Positions 1 to 9,152 of a stretch of 12,452 nucleotides of DNA are shown here, one piece after another. The DNA lies in NCBI GenBank assembly GCA_017987425.1, contig JAGNTT010000039.1:1-12452 (forward strand), given 5' to 3'. The notes under the pieces are model-generated. The model did not search any database and was not told where the DNA came from. It saw nothing but the letters and a program-made list of their open reading frames with translations. Numbering within the stretch: position 1 is the first letter of the stretch; every line of letters begins with the position of its first letter. The position numbers and the translations under genes were made by a program. This stretch comes from Candidatus Omnitrophota bacterium. Its GTDB lineage: Bacteria; Omnitrophota; Gorgyraeia; Zapsychrales; Fredricksoniimonadaceae.

Positions 1-104
1 GTCTTAAGTCCGCGGGCTTCCAGAAGTTTGCCGATGGAGGCAGAGGCAATTCCCTTGCCCAAACTTGAGACAACGCCGCCGGTGACGAAGATGAATTTGC
101 TCAT
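1..104 (-). CDS. pyrG: CTP synthase, N-terminal fragment (runs off the window)
   Basis: Only the first 34 codons are present; the rest lies beyond base 1. The fragment begins MSKFIFVTGGVVSSLGKG, the near-invariant start of CTP synthase, with the glycine-rich nucleotide-binding loop at residues 8-18 (TGGVVSSLGKG). The full enzyme aminates UTP to CTP using ATP and glutamine, the last step of pyrimidine nucleotide synthesis, in the cytoplasm. The ATG at 104-102 is the only sensible start. The Shine-Dalgarno signal is poor: a GAG about 9 nt upstream, at the foot of an inverted repeat filling the gap after purF. The gene follows purF by 81 bp on the same strand and probably belongs to the carA-carB-purF unit. 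Identity is secure from the N-terminal signature; the glutaminase half cannot be seen. Confidence 0.93.
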   Translation of the reverse strand, partial: MSKFIFVTGGVVSSLGKGIASASIGKLLEARGLK

Positions 105-114
105 ATTAAATGCT

Positions 115-178
115 CAGTGATCGGTGGTCAGTGGTCAGTTCAGTGATCATCTGTCTGACCACTGAGCCCTGATCACTG
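115..178. repeat. Nested inverted repeat between purF and pyrG
   Basis: The gap between purF and pyrG is almost filled by a two-tier palindrome. The outer arms are CAGTGATC (115-122) and GATCACTG (171-178). The inner arms are CAGTGGTCAG (129-138) and CTGACCACTG (155-164), both perfect. A further CAGTGATC lies at 141-148, so the element is also built from short direct repeats of GTGGTCAGT/CAGTGATC type. Transcribed from the minus strand it would fold just before pyrG, with its base about 10 nt from the ATG. There is no U-run after it, so it is not a standard intrinsic terminator. It could be a REP-like dispersed repeat, an mRNA-processing hairpin or a translation-limiting structure; the sequence alone cannot decide. 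Confidence 0.75.
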
Positions 179-185
179 TCCACTG

Positions 186-1577
186 TTATGTTCCGTGAGA
201 CTGATGACTGGTTTCCAACAAATATTTACTCTGGGTCTTAGGCACGCCGACAGGATATTTACCCGAAAAACATGCCGTACAAAAATCCTGGCTTTTCATG
301 ACGGACAACATTCCTTCAAGGCTCAAATACGCCAAAGTATCGACCTCGATAAAGTCCGCAACTTCCTTGATGGTTTTGTTATGTGCGATCAGTTCCTTCG
401 TACTGGGAAAATCGATCCCGTAAAAACACGGAAACTTGATCGGCGGACAACTAATTCTCATATGGATTTCTTTGGCGCCGGCCTTGCGGATCTCATCGAT
501 ACGGCTTCGGCTGGTTGTCCCGCGCACGATCGAATCTTCGACGACAATAACTTTTTTCCCCTTAAGGACATCCCGGATGGGATTTAATTTCACACGCACA
601 CGAAAATCCCGCATGAACTGCGAAGGCTGGATGAACGTGCGCCCGATATAGTGATTGCGGATCATGCCGATCTCATAAGGAATTTTGAGTTGCTCGGCAA
701 ACCCCAAAGCGGCATAATTTCCGGAGTCGGGAATAGCCATGACAAAATCGGCTTCAGCCGGATGTTCTTTGGCCAGCTGCGCGCCCAAACGTTTTCTGAC
801 CTGATAAACATTGTCATTAAAAATGTGACTGTCCGGCCTGGCAAAATAAATATTCTCAAAGATGCACTGCGCCAGAGGTCCCTTCTTGGCATCAGGCAGA
901 AATGTGGATTCCAATTTGTTGCCGCGGATGATAACGATCTCACCCGGTTCGATCTCGCGGATAAATTCCGCACGGGTCAGATCGAGCGCGGAGGTCTCCG
1001 ACGCTAAGATATAACCGTCACCGAGTCTTCCCAAAACAAGCGGACGGAAACCCTGCGGATCACGCGCCCCCACAAGAACATCTTCCACCAAAAAGATGAG
1101 TGAAAATGCCCCCTTAAGCTGGGAAAGCACACGGACAAACCAGTCCTTAAAATCTCCGTTTGCGGTCTTGGCCAAAAGATGGACGATGACTTCCGAATCC
1201 ATCGATGTCTGAAAAATGGATCCATCTGCCTCGAGACGTTCATAAAGTTCTTCAGTGTTAGTCAAATTTCCGTTGTGAGCAACGGCTAAAGGTTTCTTGC
1301 GATGAGTGACTAAAAACGGCTGGATATTTTTGGTGTTGCTGGAACCCGTTGTGGAGTAACGCGTGTGGGCGATGGCGACATTGCCGGGCAATCTGCTGAT
1401 GATGGATTCATTAAAATTATCAACAGCCAATCCCGGTTCTTTAACGATGTGGATGTTCTTTCCGTCGAAAGAAGCAATACCGGCGGCTTCCTCTCCGCGG
1501 TGCTGCAGGGCATAGAGTCCCAGAAAGGCTACTTCTGCCGCTTGCGGATGATTGGAAACGCCTACAATTCCACACAT
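186..1577 (-). CDS. purF: Amidophosphoribosyltransferase (glutamine PRPP amidotransferase)
   Basis: This is the first committed enzyme of purine synthesis: PRPP plus glutamine gives 5-phosphoribosylamine. The protein has 463 residues, typical for the family. Residues 1-230 or so form the class II (Ntn) glutaminase domain, with Cys2 as the nucleophile after Met removal (MCGIVG), R73 in HTRYST and the HNGNL motif at 101-105. The rest is a phosphoribosyltransferase domain with the PRPP loop VIVVEDSIVRGTTS at 343-356. Cys238, Cys384, Cys433 and Cys436 match the four [4Fe-4S] ligands of Bacillus-type PurF. The frame extends 18 bp upstream to a TTG, but GGGAGAG at 1593-1587 is correctly spaced (9 nt) for the ATG at 1577-1575, which puts the catalytic Cys at position 2. 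It lies 58 bp after carB on the same strand. Its last residues abut the repeat before pyrG. Confidence 0.97.
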   Translation of the reverse strand: MCGIVGVSNHPQAAEVAFLGLYALQHRGEEAAGIASFDGKNIHIVKEPGLAVDNFNESIISRLPGNVAIAHTRYSTTGSSNTKNIQPFLVTHRKKPLAVAHNGNLTNTEELYERLEADGSIFQTSMDSEVIVHLLAKTANGDFKDWFVRVLSQLKGAFSLIFLVEDVLVGARDPQGFRPLVLGRLGDGYILASETSALDLTRAEFIREIEPGEIVIIRGNKLESTFLPDAKKGPLAQCIFENIYFARPDSHIFNDNVYQVRKRLGAQLAKEHPAEADFVMAIPDSGNYAALGFAEQLKIPYEIGMIRNHYIGRTFIQPSQFMRDFRVRVKLNPIRDVLKGKKVIVVEDSIVRGTTSRSRIDEIRKAGAKEIHMRISCPPIKFPCFYGIDFPSTKELIAHNKTIKEVADFIEVDTLAYLSLEGMLSVMKSQDFCTACFSGKYPVGVPKTQSKYLLETSHQSHGT

Positions 1578-1586
1578 AAAAACAAT

Positions 1587-1593
1587 CTCTCCC
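1587..1593 (-). promoter_or_regulatory. Shine-Dalgarno site that fixes the purF start
   Basis: On the minus strand this reads GGGAGAG, 9 nt before the ATG at 1577. An in-frame TTG at 1595-1593 overlaps the site and cannot use it. The site therefore supports a protein starting Met-Cys-Gly with no propeptide. Confidence 0.7.
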
Positions 1594-1606
1594 AATAAAT
1601 TTATAA

Positions 1607-1627
1607 GGGCGGGTTTTAAACCCGCCC
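1607..1627. repeat. Perfect GC-rich palindrome between carB and purF
   Basis: GGGCGGGTTT (1607-1616) and AAACCCGCCC (1618-1627) are exact inverted copies separated by one base, so the real hairpin has 7-8 pairs and a small loop. In the minus-strand transcript it starts 9 nt after the carB stop codon and ends 13 nt before the purF Shine-Dalgarno site. What follows is TTATAAATTTATT, AT-rich but not a clean U-run, so it is at best a leaky terminator or attenuator. Alternatively it is a dispersed intergenic palindrome or an mRNA-stabilising hairpin for carAB. Confidence 0.7.
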
Positions 1628-1635
1628 CTACGTCT

Positions 1636-4908
<3,273 letters not shown>

Positions 4909-4911
4909 ACT

Positions 4912-6003
4912 TTATTTCTTGTGCTTTTCCATCATGGAAATAAATTCTTTGAACAGATACATCGCGTCATGCGGACCTGGCGCCGCTTCCGGATGATACT
5001 GGATTGAAAACAACGGATATTTTTTATGGCGCAATCCCTCGACGGTCTGATCGTTCAGATTGCGGTGAATGACTTCCACTTCTTTGGGATCAAGACTGTT
5101 AACATCCACACAGAACCCGTGATTTTGGGAGGTGATACCGATGCACTGGTTTTCAAAATCTTTGACCGGATGATTGGCGCCGTGATGGCCGAACTTTAAT
5201 TTATAAGTTTTTCCGCCGAGAGCGAGCCCCACGATCTGATTTCCCAGACAAATCCCAAACGTCGGGACTTTACCTAAAAATTTGCGGGTCAGATCGATCA
5301 CATTCGTCACCGCCGCCGGATCTCCGGGACCATTGGAAAGAAAAAGGCCATCGGGTTCGATGGCCATAATTTCGTCAAACACAGAATTGGAAGGAAAGAC
5401 GTGTACCTCGCACCCCAAGCTGTTCAGGATGCGGATGATATTGTATTTAATTCCGCAATCGATGGCTGCGACTTTAAAAATCTTTTTGCTCTGCGCTTTC
5501 CAGACGTATTTCTTGTCGGTGGAAACCGCCTTGACCCAATCGGCGCCTTCCATGGACGGCGTCTTATCGAGCTTGGCCTTTAAAACTTTATGATCAAAAT
5601 CTTCGGTCGAAATGATCGCCTTCATGGCGCCCGCCAAACGCAGATGGCGTGTAAGAGCGCGGGTATCAACACCTTCGATCGCAATGATATTGTTTTCGTT
5701 TAAGTATTCAGTGAGACTTTGAGTGGCGCGGTAGTTGGAATGCTTGCGGGCGAATTCCTTGACGACAAAACCCTTAACATGAACACCCGCGGATTCCACG
5801 TCTTCTTTGTTAACGCCGTAATTGCCGATCAGCGGATATGTCATGATGACAATCTGGCCGGCGTAGGAAGGGTCGGTTAAAATTTCCTGGTAACCCGTCA
5901 TAGACGTGTTAAAGACGGCTTCGCCTGCAGTTTCTCCGGTTGTACTTAATGACCGACCGTAAAACGACGTGCCGTCTTCCAGGTATAAAATCGCGTCTTT
6001 CAT
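4912..6003 (-). CDS. carA: Carbamoyl-phosphate synthase, small (glutaminase) subunit
   Basis: CarA hydrolyses glutamine and passes ammonia through a tunnel to CarB. The protein has 363 residues. The N-terminal domain (about 1-150) carries the family signature FNTSMTGYQEILTDPSYAGQ at 31-50. The class I glutamine amidotransferase domain follows, with nucleophile Cys252 in GICLGNQ and partners His337 and Glu339 in QYHPEA; the oxyanion motif SNGPGDP is at 223-229. The frame stays open for 54 more codons upstream, but those residues are unlike the family and the longer start would lie upstream of the mapped promoter and through the terminator. The ATG at 6003-6001 follows AGAAG and gives the canonical start MKDAILYLEDGT. 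It is the first gene of the carA-carB-purF-pyrG run. Confidence 0.97.
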   Translation of the reverse strand: MKDAILYLEDGTSFYGRSLSTTGETAGEAVFNTSMTGYQEILTDPSYAGQIVIMTYPLIGNYGVNKEDVESAGVHVKGFVVKEFARKHSNYRATQSLTEYLNENNIIAIEGVDTRALTRHLRLAGAMKAIISTEDFDHKVLKAKLDKTPSMEGADWVKAVSTDKKYVWKAQSKKIFKVAAIDCGIKYNIIRILNSLGCEVHVFPSNSVFDEIMAIEPDGLFLSNGPGDPAAVTNVIDLTRKFLGKVPTFGICLGNQIVGLALGGKTYKLKFGHHGANHPVKDFENQCIGITSQNHGFCVDVNSLDPKEVEVIHRNLNDQTVEGLRHKKYPLFSIQYHPEAAPGPHDAMYLFKEFISMMEKHKK

Positions 6004-6069
6004 CAACTTCTTTTTAGATGGTCTGGGGAAATATATGGAAGGACTCAGGTTGTCCCTAAAGCCTGCACC

Positions 6070-6098
6070 ACTATAGTAGATGGGTTTGTGGTTGTCAA
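6070..6098 (-). promoter_or_regulatory. Sigma70-type promoter of the carA operon
   Basis: On the minus strand a perfect -35 TTGACA (6098-6093) is followed by exactly 17 bp and a -10 TATAGT (6075-6070, 5 of 6 consensus). Transcription would start near 6063, giving a leader of about 60 nt before carA. The leader can form one small hairpin (AGGGAC with GTCCTT, around 6036-6056); I see no clear attenuator or PyrR-type site. This is the strongest promoter-like sequence in the window. Confidence 0.82.
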
Positions 6099-6110
6099 GA
6101 AATTTGACAC

Positions 6111-6144
6111 AAAAAAAGGGGTTCATCCCGCCGATGAACCCCTT
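6111..6144 (-). terminator. Intrinsic terminator after the small exported-protein gene
   Basis: The arms AAGGGGTTCAT and ATGAACCCCTT (6144-6134 and 6126-6116) pair perfectly over 11 bp around a 7-nt loop, CGGCGGG. On the minus strand the hairpin is followed by a run of seven T (6117-6111, two of them inside the stem). It lies 24 nt after the stop codon of the interrupted gene and ends 12 bp before the carA -35 box. It therefore separates that gene from the carbamoyl-phosphate synthase operon. On the plus strand no T-run follows, so it is unidirectional. Confidence 0.88.
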
Positions 6145-6168
6145 AAAACGCACATTGAAAACCAAGTT

Positions 6169-6435
6169 CTATTTGATGGGAAACGTGACCACGTCAACAA
6201 CACCGCCAACCAGCTTTTTGCCCATATAAAACGCCCCTGTGAGCAGACCGCCCGCAAATCCGAACGGCAGGAATGAGTCCTTGGTCTCCATCTTCACATG
6301 ATCGACGATTTCTTATGGCGACTTCACAACGTCCTTTAATCCTCTTTTCACTTTTTCGATCGGTTCCGCCCCAACAGGCGCACTAAAGGACATGAAAACG
6401 GTACAGACCACGTACAAAACAATTATTCTTTTCAT
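6169..6435 (-). pseudogene. Small exported protein, TIGR04073-like, interrupted by an in-frame TAA
   Basis: A reading frame of 88 codons runs from the ATG at 6435 to a TAG at 6169, broken only by TAA at codon 41 (6315-6313). The N-terminus is a signal peptide (MKRIIVLYVVCTVFMSFS, cleavage likely after VGA at 21-23). After the stop the same frame continues with a Gly-rich stretch and ends DVVTFPIK. The combination of KVKRGLKDVV at 28-37, the Gly-rich middle and the terminal DVVTFP recalls the small exported family TIGR04073 (exosortase-system-associated, function unknown); I make that link from memory. A strong ribosome binding site and a terminator flank it. The remnant could yield a 40-residue secreted peptide, or the stop could be an assembly error. 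Restart at Met49 lacks a clear Shine-Dalgarno site. Confidence 0.72.
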
Positions 6436-6442
6436 GCTTCAT

Positions 6443-6449
6443 ACCTCCT
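6443..6449 (-). promoter_or_regulatory. Strong Shine-Dalgarno site of the interrupted exported-protein gene
   Basis: The minus strand reads AGGAGGT with 7 nt to the ATG at 6435, a near-perfect ribosome binding site and the best in the window. It marks 6435 as a real translation start, although the frame soon meets a stop codon. A second ATG (6442-6440) lies directly after the site and is too close to it to be used. Confidence 0.75.
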
Positions 6450-6650
6450 GCTGACCTGTGACCCCTCAAATCCAGGACAATATCGGCCGGTCCGAAATCC
6501 GACATTGGTTTGAAACAAATGCCGATATGGATTCTTTAGACCTACTTAACGCATTCCACCTCCCGGACATAGACACACAACCATTCGGGTATACGGTCAA
6601 CAAAATCACACAAACTATTCAAATGAAACATCTTATTGATTGATTAAAAA

Positions 6651-7058
6651 CTACTTGGGATTAATAGCGGCAATGATTTGCTCAACGAGGATTTCGGTGG
6701 GTATAGATTTATGCAGATAGTCAACGGCTCCATAACCCGAATAATTGATAAGATTCTTGGGAGTATCTATGGAGGTGAAAAAAATGATCGGAATATGCTG
6801 GATAGACTCGTCCGCCTTCATTTTCTTACAGACTTCAATACCGCTCACCTTGGGAAGAAGGATGTCGAGCAGGATAAGATCAGGCATCCTGTCCCTGGCA
6901 ATCTTCATTGCCAAGTCACCGCTTTCCGCCAAAATCACCTCGAATTCATGCTTACTCAGCACTCCTTCGATATAAACGCGGTCCACCGGGCTGTCATCCA
7001 CGAACAGGATCACATATTTACGCCTGGACGTAGCACCTTTATCTTTTTCATCGGCCAT
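6651..7058 (-). CDS. Stand-alone receiver-domain response regulator
   Basis: The 135-residue protein is essentially a single CheY-like receiver domain with no output domain. The acidic pocket is Asp21-Asp22 (ILFVDDSP), the phospho-acceptor is Asp65 (LILLDILLP), the switch Thr is Thr95 (IIFFTS), and the conserved Lys is Lys117 (DYLHKS). It would take a phosphoryl group from a histidine kinase and act by protein-protein contact. No kinase or chemotaxis gene is nearby, so the partner and process are unknown. The frame can be extended 14 codons to a TTG at 7100, but that codon lies at the expected transcription start of the candidate promoter. The ATG at 7058 has GGAAAA about 7-12 nt upstream and is preferred. 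Residues 1-13 form a charged tail. I see no terminator after the gene. Confidence 0.9.
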   Translation of the reverse strand: MADEKDKGATSRRKYVILFVDDSPVDRVYIEGVLSKHEFEVILAESGDLAMKIARDRMPDLILLDILLPKVSGIEVCKKMKADESIQHIPIIFFTSIDTPKNLINYSGYGAVDYLHKSIPTEILVEQIIAAINPK

Positions 7059-7104
7059 GACAGTTTTCCAAAGTGCTTTTGAATTATTGATTAACAACAA
7101 TCCA

Positions 7105-7133
7105 ACTATAACGCATAGAGTACGTCACAGCAA
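7105..7133 (-). promoter_or_regulatory. Candidate promoter of the response-regulator gene
   Basis: On the minus strand a good -10 TATAGT (7110-7105) is preceded at 17 bp by TTGCTG (7133-7128), a weak -35 (3 of 6). Transcription would begin near 7098, about 40 nt before the ATG at 7058. It would uncouple this gene from ridA upstream. The weak -35 keeps confidence modest. Confidence 0.4.
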
Positions 7134-7153
7134 GGACAAACCCATCTATCGAG

Positions 7154-7534
7154 TTAAGTGTGAGCTACCGTCTCAATTTCCACTAAAACGTCTTTAGGCA
7201 GACGGGCAACCTCAATGGTGGAACGGGCCGGGGCCGTTTCAGCATCAAAGTAGCGGCCGTAGACTTCATTCATGGCGGCAAAGTCGGACATATTTTTAAG
7301 AAATACAGTTGTTTTAACAACCTTTGCCAACGAACTGCCGGAAGCCTCAAGAAGAACTTTGACATTTTCCAAAACACGGATTGTCTGTTCGGTAATACCT
7401 CCGGGCACAACGGCGTTCGAAGTATCCAGCGGAATCTGTCCTGATGTGTAAACCAGATTGCCGATCACAACAGCCTGATTGTACGGACCGATCGGAAGCG
7501 GCGCTTTCGCAGTCTTAATGATTGTTTTGTTCAT
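7154..7534 (-). CDS. ridA: RidA family reactive intermediate/imine deaminase
   Basis: The 126-residue protein fits the YjgF/YER057c/UK114 (RidA) family, cytoplasmic trimers that hydrolyse enamine/imine intermediates such as 2-aminoacrylate to ketoacids and ammonia. Family landmarks are present: PIGPYNQA at 14-21 with Tyr18, TSGQIP at 30-35 with Ser31, the substrate-carboxylate-binding Arg104 in APARSTIEVARLP, and Glu119, matching Arg105 and Glu120 of the E. coli protein. This is the residue set of active deaminases rather than the inactive Rid subgroups. AAGGAA stands about 7 nt before the ATG, and the gene begins 18 bp after the glpD stop on the same strand, so it is very likely co-transcribed with glpK-glpD. 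A functional tie to glycerol use is not obvious; it may serve general metabolite repair. Confidence 0.93.
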   Translation of the reverse strand: MNKTIIKTAKAPLPIGPYNQAVVIGNLVYTSGQIPLDTSNAVVPGGITEQTIRVLENVKVLLEASGSSLAKVVKTTVFLKNMSDFAAMNEVYGRYFDAETAPARSTIEVARLPKDVLVEIETVAHT

Positions 7535-7552
7535 AAAAATTCCTTTCTGTCT

Positions 7553-9061
7553 TTAGGCGGCAAACGCTTTTCGATCCGAAAAACTTTTTTCGATATATGC
7601 CCGGCATTTCTGCGAGGCGCAGGGAACATAGCTTAACCCCAGACGGCGGGACATAACGTCGTCGACGTTCTGCGCCATTTCGGTCTCAATCGAATAAACC
7701 GCCTGCGCGCAAATAGCCGGCGAGCAATCGCAAATCTGCTTTTTCAAGGACGGATCACGGCGCGTGAGATTCAAAACGTCCACGCATTTTGATCCGTATT
7801 TATCCAAAAGATATTGAACCGTTTCCTCCGGCATATCGAAACGGGCTGCAATTTTGATGGGCGACTCATCGGCGCCGCTGCCGTACAACGGATATTCGTA
7901 CGACGTGCGGGCCTTGAGATAAATGAATTTCCTAAGGCAGTCTTCCGCAATCCGGCGGTAAGTCGTGTACTTTCCCCCCATCACATAAGTGACTCCGGAA
8001 GCGACCGTCTCAATCTCATGCTTACGGGAAACCTTCGAAGGTTGTCCGTCGGCATGAACCAGCGGACGCAAACCGGCAAAGGTTGTAATGATGTTCTTTT
8101 CATCAATCTCCGACGACGGAAACATATTCTTCGTTTCTTTAATGAGATACGCAATATCTTCCTGGTCGCAAGTCACAGTGTCAGGATCGCCGGCAAAGTC
8201 CGTATCCGTTGTGCCAATTAATGTATTTCCCATCCACGGAATCACAAAGAAAATCCGGCGGTCGTTCTTGATCTGGACCACGATCGCATGCTCGGCAATC
8301 TTGCCTTTATAAACCAGATGGACGCCTTTTGTCGTACGCACGTTGTGTTTGGAATACGTCCGGTCTTCCTTGAACGTTCTCTCCGTCCACGGCCCGAGAG
8401 CGCAGACCACGCGTTTAGCCCGCACCTCAAAAATCTGACCGCTCAAAAGATCTTTGGCAACAATACCGACGGTCTTTCGGTTTTCCTTAACAAGAGATAA
8501 CGCCTCGACGTAATTGGCCGCACGGGCGCCCTGTTTGACCGCCATCAAAACATTTTCAAGACAAAGCCTGGCATCATCCATCTGCGCGTCGTAATAAAGA
8601 ACGCCGCCTTTTAATCCTTCCGGATTAAGCGACGGCTCTTTTTCAAGTAATTGTTCCGCGGTAAAAGAACGGTGCGGACCAAGTTTCAAATTTCCGGCAA
8701 GCGCGTCGTAAAGAAATACGCCCGTATTAACCATCCACGCCGGACGTGGACTGCCTTCATAAATCGGAATGATAAACGGAAGCGGCTTGACCAAATGCGG
8801 CGCGTTTTTAAACTGAATGTACCGCTCCCTCAAAGCCTCGGCGACAAGATCGAACTCCATATGTTCAAGATAACGAATTCCGCCGTGAACAAGCTTGGAT
8901 GATTTACTTGAAGTGCCGCCGCCGAAATCACCTTTGTCGAGAAGAGCGACGCTCAGACCGTTGTCGGCCCCAAGATAGGCAATAGCGGCACCGTTGATCC
9001 CGCCACCGATGACAAGAAGATCGAATTTATTTCTGCTGATCTGTGAGATATCACGAATCAT
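7553..9061 (-). CDS. glpD: Glycerol-3-phosphate dehydrogenase (FAD-dependent, respiratory)
   Basis: GlpD oxidises glycerol 3-phosphate to dihydroxyacetone phosphate at the inner face of the cytoplasmic membrane and passes electrons through FAD to quinone. The 502-residue protein begins with an FAD-binding Rossmann fold (LLVIGGGINGAAIA at 15-28). The flavin-contact segment GGTSSKSSKLVHGGIRYLE follows at 48-66, then TTKGVHLVY at 243-251 and GTTDTDFAGDP at 283-293. The C-terminal domain ends with the typical DDVMSRRLGL (467-476). No transmembrane helix is evident, as usual for this peripheral enzyme. The gap before it (9062-9152) contains an unconvincing promoter-like pair (TTCCCA, 17 bp, TAGGAT); the Shine-Dalgarno GGAG lies unusually far (13 nt) from the ATG. 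The neighbour glpK supplies its substrate. Confidence 0.95.
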   Translation of the reverse strand: MIRDISQISRNKFDLLVIGGGINGAAIAYLGADNGLSVALLDKGDFGGGTSSKSSKLVHGGIRYLEHMEFDLVAEALRERYIQFKNAPHLVKPLPFIIPIYEGSPRPAWMVNTGVFLYDALAGNLKLGPHRSFTAEQLLEKEPSLNPEGLKGGVLYYDAQMDDARLCLENVLMAVKQGARAANYVEALSLVKENRKTVGIVAKDLLSGQIFEVRAKRVVCALGPWTERTFKEDRTYSKHNVRTTKGVHLVYKGKIAEHAIVVQIKNDRRIFFVIPWMGNTLIGTTDTDFAGDPDTVTCDQEDIAYLIKETKNMFPSSEIDEKNIITTFAGLRPLVHADGQPSKVSRKHEIETVASGVTYVMGGKYTTYRRIAEDCLRKFIYLKARTSYEYPLYGSGADESPIKIAARFDMPEETVQYLLDKYGSKCVDVLNLTRRDPSLKKQICDCSPAICAQAVYSIETEMAQNVDDVMSRRLGLSYVPCASQKCRAYIEKSFSDRKAFAA

Positions 9062-9152
9062 GGCAATTTAAGAACTCCAACCTGTTGAAAGCTCCAAATA
9101 AAGAAAATATCCTACCATTTCATCGGGCGTTTGGGAATTTTACGTGCTTAAA

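Noticed and set aside
6004..6165. 54-codon N-terminal extension of carA
   Set aside because: It would run through the carA promoter and into the terminator, and the residues do not resemble CarA; the start at 6003 matches the family.
6458..6643. Plus-strand frame of 61 codons starting at GTG in the gap between the response regulator and the interrupted gene
   Set aside because: No Shine-Dalgarno site (the preceding bases are the complement of one), a stop codon just upstream, no recognisable family, and it opposes every gene in the window. The 200-bp gap otherwise shows only the minus-strand AGGAGGT site and no convincing promoter.
6077..7148. Shared 13-mer TAGATGGGTTTGT at 6077-6089 (plus) and 7148-7136 (minus), each near a promoter
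   Set aside because: A few 13-base matches are expected by chance among all position pairs on both strands in 12 kb, and the copies lie in opposite orientation relative to the promoters.
9062..9152. Possible promoter TTCCCA-17-TAGGAT and doubled TTGGAG before glpD
   Set aside because: Both boxes match only 4 of 6 consensus bases and the repeat is 6 bp; too weak to list as a site.
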